Below are positions 8,598-17,006 of a stretch of DNA of 32,080 nt, piece after piece (the stretch's first letter is position 1; each line of letters opens with the position of its first letter). The DNA is taken from positions 1 to 32,080 of the forward strand of contig NZ_BCRO01000121.1 in NCBI RefSeq assembly GCF_001552635.1, read 5' to 3'. The DNA is from Actinomadura hibisca NBRC 15177. GTDB taxonomy: Bacteria > Actinomycetota > Actinomycetes > Streptosporangiales > Streptosporangiaceae. Made by a program: the position numbers and the translations under genes. Below the pieces are notes generated by a model, which searched no databases, was not told the DNA's origin, and saw nothing but the letters and a program-made list of their open reading frames with translations.

Positions 8598-10166
8598 ATG
8601 CGGCGGTGCGACCGGGCGGCCCCGCCCGCTCCTCCCCCTCCGGTGCTGCTGCGCCGGATGGGCCGGCTGGACCGGTGGGCGTTCGACCGGGTCGCGGCCG
8701 CCAAGCTGCCGGGTCTGGAGTACGTGCTGCCGCGGGTGTCGCGGCTGGCCGACCACGGCGTGCTCTGGTTCTCGATCGCCGGCGGCCTGGGGCTGACCCG
8801 CCGCGCCAGCCTGCGCCGGGCCGCGCTGCGCGGCTCGATCGCGATCGCGGTCGCCAGCCCGGTGGTGAACGTGATCGGCAAGCAGGCGTTCCGCCGCAAG
8901 CGCCCGGTGGTGGACCTGGTGCCGCCGATCCGCATCCGCTGGAAGCTGCCGACCTCGCACGCCTTCCCCTCCGGGCACTCGGCCTCGGCCGCCGCGTTCG
9001 CGATGGGCATCGCGATGGAGGCGCCGCGCGCGGTGTGGGGGCCGGTCATGGCGACGGCGGGCGCGGTGGCGTTCTCCCGCGTCTACACCGGCGCGCACTA
9101 CCCCGGCGACGTGCTGGCGGGCCTCGGCATCGGCGCGGCCACCGCGCTCGGCACCCGGCTGGTGTGGCCGGCCCGGCCGCCGGTCGCGCACGTCACCCGC
9201 ACCGGCACCGAGCGCGTCACCGTCACCGACGACGGGCGCGGCGTGATCGCGGTCGCCAACGTCTCCTCCGGCGGCAACGCGGGGGAGGGCGGCATCCACC
9301 TGCCGAGCCGCGCCGAGCGCGACCTGCTGGTGCTGGAACGCGAGCTGCCCGCCGCCGAGGTCGTCCGGCTGGAGCCCGACGCCGACGTGGAGAAGGCCCT
9401 GACCGAGGCCGCCGCCCGCGCCCAGGTGCTCGCGGTGATCGGCGGCGACGGCACCGTCAACGCCGGGGCGCGTGCCGCGCTGCGCCACCGGGTGCCGCTG
9501 CTGCCCGTCCCCGGCGGCACCTTCGACCACTTCGCGAGGGCGCTCGGCGTGGAGACGGTGACCGACGCGATCGCCGCCTACCGCAGCGGTTGCCTCGGCC
9601 GCGTGGACGTCGCCTTCGTCACCCCCGAGGTCGACGGGCACGGCCTGGACGCCGAACTCGACTCGATCTTCCTGAACACCGCCAGCTTCGGCGCCTACAC
9701 CGAGCTGGTCGACCGCCGCGAGCGGCTGGAGGGACGGCTCGGCAAGTGGCCCGCGCTCGCGGTCGCCGCGGTCCGCACCTTCCGGCACTCCGAACCGGTC
9801 GAGATGCTGGTGGACGGCGAGCCGCGCCGCGTGTGGCTCGCGTTCGTCGGCAACTGCGCCTACGGCTCGCGCGGCCCCGCGCCGACCTGGCGCGAGCACC
9901 TGGACGACGGGCAGCTCGACATCCGCATGGTGACCGCCGCGCGGCGCGTGCCCCGGCTGCGGGCGCTGGCGGCCGTGATGCTCGGGCACCTGCACCTGAC
10001 GCCCGGCTACCGGCACTGGGAGGACGGCGCGCTGGAGCTGATCTCCAAGGACGGGCCGCTGCGGCTGGCCCGCGACGGCGAGGTGTCCTCGCTGGCGTCG
10101 GCGGTGCGGTTCGGCAAGCGGACCGGGGCGCTGGCGGTGTTCTGCCCGCACGCCCCGCCCCGCTGA
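8598..10166 (+). CDS. PAP2 phosphatase-diacylglycerol kinase fusion
   Basis: A two-domain lipid enzyme of about 522 aa. The N-terminal half is a membrane PAP2 phosphatase with all three motifs: KQAFRRKRP, FPSGHSASA and SRVYTGAHYPGD. The C-terminal half is a DAGK/YegS catalytic domain with VIGGDGTVNAG and PVPGGTFDHFARALG. Such fusions are frequent in actinobacteria and suggest coordinated dephosphorylation and phosphorylation of lipids, possibly undecaprenyl or diacylglycerol. The start is uncertain: ATG at 8598 is chosen, with 8550 and 8439 in frame upstream and 8659 downstream. It is transcribed divergently from the exporter operon and ends 3 bp from the convergent P450 gene, with no visible terminator. 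Confidence 0.88.
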   Translation: MRRCDRAAPPAPPPPVLLRRMGRLDRWAFDRVAAAKLPGLEYVLPRVSRLADHGVLWFSIAGGLGLTRRASLRRAALRGSIAIAVASPVVNVIGKQAFRRKRPVVDLVPPIRIRWKLPTSHAFPSGHSASAAAFAMGIAMEAPRAVWGPVMATAGAVAFSRVYTGAHYPGDVLAGLGIGAATALGTRLVWPARPPVAHVTRTGTERVTVTDDGRGVIAVANVSSGGNAGEGGIHLPSRAERDLLVLERELPAAEVVRLEPDADVEKALTEAAARAQVLAVIGGDGTVNAGARAALRHRVPLLPVPGGTFDHFARALGVETVTDAIAAYRSGCLGRVDVAFVTPEVDGHGLDAELDSIFLNTASFGAYTELVDRRERLEGRLGKWPALAVAAVRTFRHSEPVEMLVDGEPRRVWLAFVGNCAYGSRGPAPTWREHLDDGQLDIRMVTAARRVPRLRALAAVMLGHLHLTPGYRHWEDGALELISKDGPLRLARDGEVSSLASAVRFGKRTGALAVFCPHAPPR

Positions 10167-10169
10167 TCA

Positions 10170-11339
10170 TTAGAACGTCAGCTCGCAGCGGCGCAGCCCG
10201 GTCACGACCGACGAACCGTTGTGCACGGGCTCGCCCGCGCCGCCGATCCGCGCGGTGCGGGGGAGCAACTCCTCCAGTAGCAGGCGGATCTCCAGGCGCG
10301 CGAGGGCCGCGCCCAGGCAGAAGTGCGGCCCGAACCCGAACGCCAGGCCCGCCGCGTCCGGCCGCCGCGCGATGTCGAACCGGTCGGCGTCCGGGCCGAA
10401 CGCGTCGGGATCGCGGTTGGCCGCGCCGTACAACAACATCACGCGGTCGCCCTCGGCCAGTTCGGTCCCGGCCAGCGTGACCGGGCGCGTGGCGGTGCGC
10501 AGGAAGTAGACGACGGGGCTGGTCCAGCGCAGGATCTCCTCGACCGCCGTGCCCATCAGCTCCCCGGGCCGCTCCCGCAGCGCCGTCCACTGCCCGGGGT
10601 GCTCGGCGAACGCGCGCAGGCCGCCGGAGATCGAGTGCCGGGTGGTCTCGTTCCCGGCGACCAGGAGCTGGATCAGGAACATCACCAGCTCCAGGTCGGT
10701 CAGCCGGTCGCCGTCCAGCTCGGCCAGCGCGAGCTGGGAGATCACGTCGTCGCGGGGCGCCTCCCGCCGCCGGTGCGCCGTCTCGATGAGATAACTGCCG
10801 CACTCGATGCGCAGGGCGTCGCGCTCGGGGCCGGGCAGGTCCGGGTCGGCGTCCGGGACGATGGCCTCCGACCAGCGGAAGAAGCGCGGCCAGTCGTCCT
10901 CGGGGATGCCGAGCAGCAGGCAGATCACCTGGAGCGGCAGCGGCACCGCGAGCCCGGCGACGGCGTCGAACGGCCCGTCCACCGGGGCGAGCAGCGCCCG
11001 GATCCGCTCCCGGACGGCCCCTTCCAGCCGCCGCATGGCCGCGGGCCGGAAGGCGGGCGCGACCAGCGCCCGGTAGCGGGTGTGGTCGGGCGGGTCGGTG
11101 TGCATGATCGTCGGCGGGGCGTCGTAGGAGTGCCCGATCTCGGCGACCAGGATGCCGTCGCCGGACCGGAAGGCCGCCGGGTCGGTGGCGACGCGGTGCA
11201 CCAGGGCGTGCGTCCCCACCGCCCAGAGCGGCAGGTCGGGGTGCCGGACGGGTGCTTTGGCCGCCCGCACCCGCGCGTACAGGTCGTGGGGATGGCCTTG
11301 GCCGAAGCACCCGTCCGGGAAGCCTTGCGGCAGGATCAC
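10170..11339 (-). CDS. Cytochrome P450
   Basis: A 389-aa soluble bacterial P450 mono-oxygenase. Seen are the substrate-side motif HTDPPDHTRYR, the oxygen-binding I-helix AGNETTRH, the K-helix ExxR as EEILR, and the heme-thiolate loop FGFGPHFCLGAALAR with its Cys ligand. Its length is typical. The GTG start at 11339 overlaps the stop of the cupin gene (GTGA), so both are made together. No ferredoxin or reductase gene is nearby, so electrons must come from elsewhere. The substrate is unknown; the cupin partner suggests oxidation of an aromatic or ketone compound. Confidence 0.94.
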   Translation of the reverse strand: MILPQGFPDGCFGQGHPHDLYARVRAAKAPVRHPDLPLWAVGTHALVHRVATDPAAFRSGDGILVAEIGHSYDAPPTIMHTDPPDHTRYRALVAPAFRPAAMRRLEGAVRERIRALLAPVDGPFDAVAGLAVPLPLQVICLLLGIPEDDWPRFFRWSEAIVPDADPDLPGPERDALRIECGSYLIETAHRRREAPRDDVISQLALAELDGDRLTDLELVMFLIQLLVAGNETTRHSISGGLRAFAEHPGQWTALRERPGELMGTAVEEILRWTSPVVYFLRTATRPVTLAGTELAEGDRVMLLYGAANRDPDAFGPDADRFDIARRPDAAGLAFGFGPHFCLGAALARLEIRLLLEELLPRTARIGGAGEPVHNGSSVVTGLRRCELTF

Positions 11340-11779
11340 TGGAGGACGCCCTCAGGGCGCGGTATCCCGGCGGCGTCGCAGAGCGCGTAGTAGGCGTTGA
11401 GCGTGGACTCGCCGTCCACGATGCCGCTGATGGAGCCGTCCTCGGCGTACTCGATGAAGACCCCGTCGATCAGGAACAGGATGTCGCTGTCCTCCTCGAT
11501 GGTGAGGGTGTGGATCGAGCCGGGCGGCTCGTGGATGAAGGTGCCCGCCACGTAGTCCACGCCGTACTCGGCGTACCGCCAGCGCCCGGAGAAGGTGTAG
11601 GCGTGCACGCTCCCGGTGTGCTTGTGGCGGGGCAGGCGGAACCCGGCCTGGAAGCGGTTGCGGACCACCCAGGACTCGGCGGAGACCCGCAACACCTGCA
11701 GGCCCACCGGCCCGGCGTTGACCCACGGGAGATCGTCGGAGTGCACATGGCCGACCAGCGGCCCCAGCGTCTCGGTCAT
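11336..11779 (-). CDS. Cupin protein, 2,4'-dihydroxyacetophenone dioxygenase-like
   Basis: A 147-aa single-domain cupin. The metal-binding pattern RHKHTGSVHAYTFSGRW followed by FIHEPPGSIHTL fits the dihydroxyacetophenone dioxygenase-like cupins, in which His residues bind iron. I chose ATG at 11779; the longer frame to 12016 has non-coding character and overlaps the divergent gene. A promoter places the transcript start almost at this ATG, so translation is probably leaderless. It is translationally coupled to the downstream P450. Enzymatic activity on acetophenones is family knowledge, not shown here. Confidence 0.85.
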   Translation of the reverse strand: MTETLGPLVGHVHSDDLPWVNAGPVGLQVLRVSAESWVVRNRFQAGFRLPRHKHTGSVHAYTFSGRWRYAEYGVDYVAGTFIHEPPGSIHTLTIEEDSDILFLIDGVFIEYAEDGSISGIVDGESTLNAYYALCDAAGIPRPEGVLQ

Positions 11780-11786
11780 GGAGCAA

Positions 11787-11815
11787 ACGCTAGGTAGGTA
11801 AGCCGTGTGCCGCAA
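11787..11815 (-). promoter_or_regulatory. Leaderless promoter of the cupin-P450 operon
   Basis: On the minus strand TTGCGG is followed by a 17-bp spacer and TAGCGT; only 7 bases separate the -10 box from the ATG at 11779. This spacing predicts a transcript starting at or next to the start codon, and no Shine-Dalgarno is present. Confidence 0.6.
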
Positions 11816-11882
11816 GGGCCCGGTTGGCGGACGTGCGACCGGGTACGGGCCGGACGTAGGCCACCACCGGAGGGGAGAGCGG

Positions 11883-12104
11883 ATGACCATGGGAGTCGAC
11901 CCGAGCGCGCTCAGCGAGAGCGACCTGTTCCGCGAGCTGGGGCACCTGTACGAGACCCGCATGGACGCGCTGCGCCACGCCTCCGACGACGCGCTCGCCG
12001 AGCACACCGACCGCACGGCCCGGCTGGAGGCGGAGTACCTGCGGCGCTACCCCGATCGTGAGATCGACCCGGCACGCCTCCGCGAAGGCGCTCGCGCCCG
12101 CTGA
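11883..12104 (+). CDS. DUF6158 family protein
   Basis: A 73-aa small acidic, charged protein (LSESDLFRELGHLYETRMD, then LEAEYLRRYPDREID and a basic end). It matches the style of the actinomycete family DUF6158, which has no known function. It is predicted to be helical, without signal or membrane segments. ATG at 11883 follows a strong GGAGGGGAGA. It is divergent from the cupin operon with about 100 bp between starts. Confidence 0.8.
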   Translation: MTMGVDPSALSESDLFRELGHLYETRMDALRHASDDALAEHTDRTARLEAEYLRRYPDREIDPARLREGARAR

Positions 12105-12157
12105 CGGCTACGGGGACGCTCCGACCTGCGCGAGTCGTTGATCTCGGCGCGGGTGCC

Positions 12158-12163
12158 TAGGGT
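12158..12163 (+). promoter_or_regulatory. Candidate leaderless -10 box of the YceI gene
   Basis: TAGGGT ends 7 bases before the ATG at 12171, which would give a leaderless transcript. The -35 region is poor (TTGATC at a 14-bp spacing). Confidence 0.4.
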
Positions 12164-12170
12164 GGGGCGC

Positions 12171-12698
12171 ATGGCAGCGCGCGAGCACACCATCGGACCG
12201 GCGGACGGACGACTGCTGATCAAGACCGGGCGCAGCGGGCTGGGCCGCCGCGCCGGGCACGACCTGGTGCTGGAGGCCACGCGCTGGTCGGGCACCGTGA
12301 CCGAGGGCGACGGCGAGCCGCCCGCCGGGGCCGTCGCCGAGGTGCGGGTCGAGGTCGACGGCATCCGGGTCCGCGAGGGCACCGGCGGCGTGCTGCCGCT
12401 GTCCGAGCAGGACCGCACCGAGATCGTCAAGAACCTGCGTAAGGTCCTGCGCGCCGACCGGCACCCCGAGATCGTGTTCCGCAGCACCGAGACGGGACCC
12501 GACCGCGCCACCGGCCAGCTCACGATCATGGACCGCGCCGAGCCCGTCACCCTCCACCTGGAGGTCACCGACGACCGGGCGCGCGGCAGCGCCGTCATCC
12601 GGCAGACCGCCTGGGGCATCAAGCCCTACTCGGCGATGTTCGGGGCGCTGAAGCTGGCCGACGAGGTCCGGGTGGAGTTCGAGTTCGGCGCCGCCTGA
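12171..12698 (+). CDS. YceI family protein
   Basis: A 175-aa lipocalin-like beta-barrel protein of the YceI family, members of which bind isoprenoid lipids. Family features are the N-terminal DGRLLIKTGRSGLGRRAGHD strand, the helix IVKNLRKVLRADRHPEIVFRS and the end GIKPYSAMFGALKLADEVRVEF. There is no signal peptide, so it is probably cytoplasmic, as in many actinobacterial members. No ribosome-binding site is obvious, in keeping with a leaderless start. Ligand and role are unknown. Confidence 0.88.
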   Translation: MAAREHTIGPADGRLLIKTGRSGLGRRAGHDLVLEATRWSGTVTEGDGEPPAGAVAEVRVEVDGIRVREGTGGVLPLSEQDRTEIVKNLRKVLRADRHPEIVFRSTETGPDRATGQLTIMDRAEPVTLHLEVTDDRARGSAVIRQTAWGIKPYSAMFGALKLADEVRVEFEFGAA

Positions 12699-12712
12699 AG
12701 ATCAACATGCAC

Positions 12713-12718
12713 TAGGGT
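12713..12718 (+). promoter_or_regulatory. Candidate -10 box of the serine hydrolase gene
   Basis: TAGGGT lies 36 bp upstream of the serine hydrolase start, in the short gap after the YceI gene. No convincing -35 box is seen. Confidence 0.35.
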
Positions 12719-12754
12719 GCGGGGAATGTTCTCGCCTGCGGCCTTGGAGACGTG

Positions 12755-14050
12755 ATGACGGATCTGCACCCGACCCGGCGTGACGTCGCCAGACTCGCGG
12801 GCGTCGCCGGTCTCGGCGTGGCCGCGCCCGCCCTGCTCGGCGGCTGCGCGGACGGCACCCGGCAGGCCGGTGCCGTCGGGGCCACGGCCGGCAGGCCGGT
12901 CGCCGTGCGGGCCTGGCGGGTCAGCGGCACGGCGCTGGCCGGGCTCGGCGGCTTCGACGCGACGATCCAGAAGTTCATGCAGGAGCGCCGCATCACCGCC
13001 GGTCAGCTCGCCGTCGTCCGCAAGGGCAAGCTGCTGCTGGCGCACGGCTACACCCTGGGCGACGCGTCGTTGTCGGTGCAGCCGACGTCGCTGTTCCGCG
13101 TCGCCAGCCTCTCCAAGCCCGTCACCGCGACCGCGATCCACAAGCTGGTGCAGGACGGCAAGCTCAAGCTGACCGACCGCGTGGCCACGCTGCTCGGCCT
13201 GTCCACCGCCGCCGACCCCCGGCTCAAGGACGTCACCGTCCTGCGGCTGCTCCAGCACCTCGGCGGCTGGGACCGGAACGTGACGCCCGACGTCATGTTC
13301 CGCGACCTCCACATCAGCCGCCAGCTCGGCGTGCCGATGCCCATCAGCAGGGCGCACGTCATGAAGTACGCCTCCACGCTCAAGCTCGACCACGCCCCCG
13401 GCACGGTCCCCGCCTACAGCAACTACGGCTACCTGCTGCTCGGCCGCATCATCGAGAAGGCCAGCGGCATGAGCTACGGGGCCTACGTGCAGCAGAAGGT
13501 GCTGACCCCGCGCGGCATCAAGCGCATGAAGCTGGGCCGCACCCTCACCCGGGCCACCGGCGAGGTGACCTACCTCTCCGACAAGACGGGGCCGACGGTC
13601 TTCGACGGCTCCGCCAAGCAGGTCCCCCTCCCCAACGGCGCGTTCAACCTGGAGAACATGGACGCGCACGGCGGCTGGCTGTCCACCGCCGTGGACCTGG
13701 TCCGCTTCGCCGGGATCTACGACGCGCCGTCCACCGTGCTGAACGCCGCCTCCATCAAGCAGGCGTTCGCCAAGCCCGCCACCGGCGTCAACGCCAGCGG
13801 CTACTACTACGGCGCGGGCTGGCTGGTCCGCCCGGTCACCGGCGGCCTGAACACCTGGCACGACGGCAGCCTGGCCGGCACCACGTCGCTGCTGGTGCGC
13901 CGCTTCGACGGCCTGACCTGGGCGGTGCTGTTCAACCGGCGGCAGGAGGGCACGGGCGCCTCCTTCGGCGAGATCGACGGCCTGCTCCACAAGGCCGCCG
14001 CCGGGGTCAAGGCCTGGCCGACCGGGGACCTGTACCCGAAGTACTTCTGA
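12755..14050 (+). CDS. Tat-exported lipoprotein serine hydrolase (beta-lactamase/penicillin-binding fold)
   Basis: A 431-aa class C beta-lactamase-like enzyme acting outside the cell. The signal has TRRDVARLAG (twin arginine), a hydrophobic stretch and lipobox LLGGC. Catalytic motifs are SLSK (SxxK, in FRVASLSKPVTA), YSN (PAYSNYGYLLLG) and a late HDG within NTWHDGSLAG, as in D-Ala-D-Ala carboxypeptidase and esterase relatives. It may act on peptidoglycan peptides or esters; beta-lactam hydrolysis cannot be claimed. ATG at 12755 has TTGGAGA upstream; the GTG one codon earlier is also possible. Its 3' end overlaps the convergent glycosyltransferase gene by 44 bp. Confidence 0.9.
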   Translation: MTDLHPTRRDVARLAGVAGLGVAAPALLGGCADGTRQAGAVGATAGRPVAVRAWRVSGTALAGLGGFDATIQKFMQERRITAGQLAVVRKGKLLLAHGYTLGDASLSVQPTSLFRVASLSKPVTATAIHKLVQDGKLKLTDRVATLLGLSTAADPRLKDVTVLRLLQHLGGWDRNVTPDVMFRDLHISRQLGVPMPISRAHVMKYASTLKLDHAPGTVPAYSNYGYLLLGRIIEKASGMSYGAYVQQKVLTPRGIKRMKLGRTLTRATGEVTYLSDKTGPTVFDGSAKQVPLPNGAFNLENMDAHGGWLSTAVDLVRFAGIYDAPSTVLNAASIKQAFAKPATGVNASGYYYGAGWLVRPVTGGLNTWHDGSLAGTTSLLVRRFDGLTWAVLFNRRQEGTGASFGEIDGLLHKAAAGVKAWPTGDLYPKYF

Positions 14051-14792
14051 GCCGGGCCGCGCGGGCGTACTGGTCGTCCAGCGTGCGCGGGAACGGCAAC
14101 ACCCGGTGCCGGTCGCGCCAGGGCGCGAGCTGCCGGACGGTGTTGAAGCCCGCCGCCGTGACGGTCCGGTCGGCGTGCCGGGCCAGCGGCCACGCCGGGT
14201 ACACCGCGCGGTGCCCGACGTCGGCGGGCAGCCCGGCCGGACGGCGTGGCGCGGCCAGCGTGAACCGGGGCCGCACGCCCTCCATGGCGGCCATGTCGCG
14301 GGCGTAGGCGACCAGCTCCAGGAGCTCGGCGTCCGGCCCGGAGTGCATGATCAGCCAGCCGGTCAGCGGCTCGGGCTCGGGGGCGGGCGGGTCGGTCAGC
14401 TCCAGCTCGACGATCTCGTCGGACACCGTTTCCAGGTAGGCGCGGTGCGCGTCGGCCAGCGGCTCCAGTACATAGGTGCGGCCGAAGCGGGGCGGGTCGG
14501 CGGGCAGCAGCGGCAGGTAGCGGTCCCAGCGCAGCAGCCGCGCGAGGTGGACGGCGGGGGTGGTGGTGCGGCGCAGCTCGCCTTTCAGTCCGGCGGGGAA
14601 GGCGTCCACGATCAGCTCGTCCGCGCCGGACGCGTCCGGGACCGCGCGCAGGCCCCCGGTCACGCGCGGATCGGCGGCGAACGGCGACGGCGACCACAGC
14701 GCGACCTCGTCGGTGCGGCCGACGGTGTGCAGGAACGCCCGGAGCCGCGTCAGGTGCCCGAGCCCGTCCCCGTGCGCGTAGCAGACGATCAC
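14007..14792 (-). CDS. MurG-like glycosyltransferase
   Basis: A 261-aa protein starting MIVCYAHGDGLGHLTRLRAF, a glycine-rich N-terminal loop typical of GT-B enzymes related to MurG. A second half shows GWLIMHSGPDAELLELVAYARD, then HRAVYPAWPLARHADRTVTAAGF and NTVRQLAPWRDRHRVLPFPR, which resembles the nucleotide-sugar-binding domain. It is shorter than usual (about 350-400 aa). The GTG start at 14792 overlaps the previous stop (GTGA). It is last in the glycan operon and overlaps the end of the serine hydrolase gene on the other strand by 44 bp. Donor and acceptor are unknown. Confidence 0.75.
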   Translation of the reverse strand: MIVCYAHGDGLGHLTRLRAFLHTVGRTDEVALWSPSPFAADPRVTGGLRAVPDASGADELIVDAFPAGLKGELRRTTTPAVHLARLLRWDRYLPLLPADPPRFGRTYVLEPLADAHRAYLETVSDEIVELELTDPPAPEPEPLTGWLIMHSGPDAELLELVAYARDMAAMEGVRPRFTLAAPRRPAGLPADVGHRAVYPAWPLARHADRTVTAAGFNTVRQLAPWRDRHRVLPFPRTLDDQYARAARLRSTSGTGPRSARP

Positions 14793-15913
14793 CGGGCGAC
14801 GTCGTCCAGCACCTTGAGGTAGCCTGCCGTCTCGGCCGCCGGGGTGAAGACGCTCCGGACCCGTTCCGCGCCCGCCGCGCCCAGCTTCGCCAGGTCGGCG
14901 TCGCTCGCCCGCGCCGCCCGGTCGATCGCCTCGCGGCAGGCGTCCGCGTCGCCCGCCGGGAACACGAACCCGATCCGGTCGTCGGCCACGTCGCCCAGCC
15001 CGCCGGCGTCGGACGCCAGCAGCGGCACGCCCAGCGCCGCCGCCTCCAGCGACACGTTCGGCATCCCGTCATAGAACGACGGCAGGGCCGCCAGATCGCA
15101 CGCGGCGTAGACGGCGGGCAGCTCGTAGCGCTCCAGGAACGGCAGGAACGAGTGCGCCACCGGCCCCTCGGCCAGCCACGCCTTCACCTGCTCCTCGACC
15201 TCGCCGACCAGCACCAGGTGGAACCGCTCGGCGTGCCCGGACCGCACCAGCGCGTCCAGGAAGAAGCCCACGCCCTTCTTGTTCTTGAGCTGCCCGATCA
15301 CGCCGACCGTGCGCCGCCCCTCGGCGACGTGCCCGGCCCGCCACGCGGCCCCGCGCTCGCGTTCGGACGGCAGGACGCGCCAGTGCCCGGTGTCCACGCT
15401 GTTCGCCACGAACGTCACCGCCGCGTCCGGCACCAGCGCCCGCACCAGCGGCGCGTGCGAGCTGGCCACCACGCACACCCGCGACGAGGCGCGCAGCGCG
15501 TCCACCAGCGGGCCGCGCCGCCGCAGCGAGAACGCGCCGATGTCGATGTCGTTGCCGCGCAGCAGCGTGACCAGCGGCGCGTCCAGCAGGGCCGCCAGCA
15601 CCGGCGCGGCCAGCATCGCGTACGTGCCGCCGAAGCCCACGACGTGCGTGTACGCCAGCCGCTCGGCGGTGATCGCCGTCCATAGGCGGCGCAGCGAGTG
15701 TTCGGGGTCCTCGCCCAGCGGCGCAGTCAGGAGCCGCCCGCCGTGCACGCGCTCCGCACGCCAGGCCGTCTGGGACGGGCGGTCGCGCCGCGTCAGGTGC
15801 GCCACGTCCACCGCCACGCCCGCCTCGCGCAGGCCCCGGACGATGCGGTCGCACGACTCGGCCATGCCGCCCTTACTAGGCGGATGGTGCTCGGTTACCC
15901 AGAGGACGCGCAT
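14789..15913 (-). CDS. GT4 family glycosyltransferase
   Basis: A 374-aa GT-B retaining glycosyltransferase. It starts MRVLWVTEHHPPSKGGMAESCDRIVRGL, the usual acceptor-side loop. The C-terminal donor domain has VGVIGQLKNKKGVGFFLDAL and the catalytic EX7E region SFYDGMPNVSLEAAALGVPLLASDAGGL. ATG at 15913 overlaps the preceding stop (TGATG), so it is translationally coupled. It probably adds a sugar in assembly of a surface glycan; the sugar cannot be told. Confidence 0.88.
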   Translation of the reverse strand: MRVLWVTEHHPPSKGGMAESCDRIVRGLREAGVAVDVAHLTRRDRPSQTAWRAERVHGGRLLTAPLGEDPEHSLRRLWTAITAERLAYTHVVGFGGTYAMLAAPVLAALLDAPLVTLLRGNDIDIGAFSLRRRGPLVDALRASSRVCVVASSHAPLVRALVPDAAVTFVANSVDTGHWRVLPSERERGAAWRAGHVAEGRRTVGVIGQLKNKKGVGFFLDALVRSGHAERFHLVLVGEVEEQVKAWLAEGPVAHSFLPFLERYELPAVYAACDLAALPSFYDGMPNVSLEAAALGVPLLASDAGGLGDVADDRIGFVFPAGDADACREAIDRAARASDADLAKLGAAGAERVRSVFTPAAETAGYLKVLDDVAR

Positions 15914-16263
15914 CAGCTGTCCACGAAGCCGGAGTCGCCCTCGAAGTCGCCGCCGCCGTAGGACCAGTCGTCCCCGGCGTCGAACGCGCCGCGCTCGTGG
16001 GCGTCGATCGTGGAGTACCAGGCGGCGTCGTTGTAGACCCGCGAGCTGTGCTCGTAGTAGTGCCGCCGGTACCGGTCGATCCAGGCCGGGTCGTAGGCGT
16101 CGTCGGACTGGGGGCCCTGCGCGGCGGCGCAGTCGGGGCACAGGTCGCCGGGCCGCAGGTGCCCGGCGCACACCGGACGCTCGCACCGCGCGCACGGGCG
16201 GGCCGCCGCCTGGTCGCACTGGCCCAGCACGAAGAATCCGGCGGTCACGGCGCAGCGGTTCAC
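15913..16263 (-). CDS. Small cysteine-rich (zinc-ribbon-like) protein in the glycan operon
   Basis: A 116-aa protein with eight Cys in the first half, arranged as CARC, CAGH and CPDC pairs within CDQAAARPCARCERPVCAGH and GDLCPDC. This suggests a zinc-binding fold. The second half is acidic and rich in Tyr, Asp and Gly, ending GGDFEGDSGFVDS. The GTG start at 16263 overlaps the stop of the preceding gene (GTGA), and its stop overlaps the next glycosyltransferase start. There is no signal peptide or membrane segment. I do not recognise a named function. Confidence 0.7.
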   Translation of the reverse strand: MNRCAVTAGFFVLGQCDQAAARPCARCERPVCAGHLRPGDLCPDCAAAQGPQSDDAYDPAWIDRYRRHYYEHSSRVYNDAAWYSTIDAHERGAFDAGDDWSYGGGDFEGDSGFVDS

Positions 16264-16988
16264 GGGGCGCTCCTCGTCGGGCGGGCGGTCCAGCGGAACG
16301 GCTCGGCGGCCACCGTCAGGATGTGGTCGGGTAGGTCCTGTTCGCGGAAGCGCGGTCCCACGGCGATCTTCGCACCGGCCTTGATCACCATGCGCTCGCC
16401 GTCCTTGACCCGCACCGCCAGCCACGGCGGGGGCGGCGTCGCGGGCCGCTGCGGCGCCGCGTTCCGGGGCAGCCGCCGCACGACGCTGACCCGGTGCACC
16501 GCCTTGGTCTTGGTCTTCCACTTGTGCTTGCCGCGCGCGTTCACCTTGTGGATCTTGCGGTGCCGGGTGCGCTCGGCCACCGCGATGTCGAGCACGCTGC
16601 CGTCGCGCAGCTCGGCGCGCAGCCGCAACCACGGGTCGAAGGTGTACCACTCGGTGACCGACCGGACCGGCCGCCGCCCCTGGTACTTGTGGCTCTGGCT
16701 CCGCTTCTCGGGCAGGTTCGGGCCGCGCAGGTCGGCGGTCACCCCGAGCTGCCCGCCCGGCCGCATGTCGGCCAGCAGCACGCGCAGCAGCGGGACCAGC
16801 ACGATGTGGGCGCGCTCGTGCGGCTGCCACTTGCGCCGCCGCACCGTCTCCCGCTGCGCGGCCAGGCTGTCGAGCAGCCGCCGCCATTCGGCGGGCGGCA
16901 TCGTCACCGAGAACGCCCGCTCGTGGATCAGCGCCTGGTGCAGCGGATGGAACGCCTCCATCGCCGCGCGCTGCTTGCGCCAGAACAC
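16260..16988 (-). CDS. Hypothetical protein in the glycan operon
   Basis: A 242-aa basic protein I cannot assign. It begins MFWRKQRAAMEAFHPLHQAL and has a central Lys/Arg-rich stretch (RHRKIHKVNARGKHKWKTK), a WYTFDPWLRLRAEL segment and a C-terminal VRVKDGERMVIKAG strand region. No signal or transmembrane helix is clear. The GTG start at 16988 is 18 bp after the previous stop, with GGAGGGG upstream and a second GGAG directly against the start. Its place between glycosyltransferases, coupled to the cysteine-rich gene, suggests a role in or near glycan assembly; this is context only. Confidence 0.65.
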   Translation of the reverse strand: MFWRKQRAAMEAFHPLHQALIHERAFSVTMPPAEWRRLLDSLAAQRETVRRRKWQPHERAHIVLVPLLRVLLADMRPGGQLGVTADLRGPNLPEKRSQSHKYQGRRPVRSVTEWYTFDPWLRLRAELRDGSVLDIAVAERTRHRKIHKVNARGKHKWKTKTKAVHRVSVVRRLPRNAAPQRPATPPPPWLAVRVKDGERMVIKAGAKIAVGPRFREQDLPDHILTVAAEPFRWTARPTRSAP

Positions 16989-17006
16989 CTCCGGACCACC
17001 CCTCCG

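Noticed and set aside
12626..13990. A 454-aa minus-strand open frame opposite the serine hydrolase
   Set aside because: Composition is that of an antisense shadow; the plus strand has a signal peptide and all catalytic motifs.
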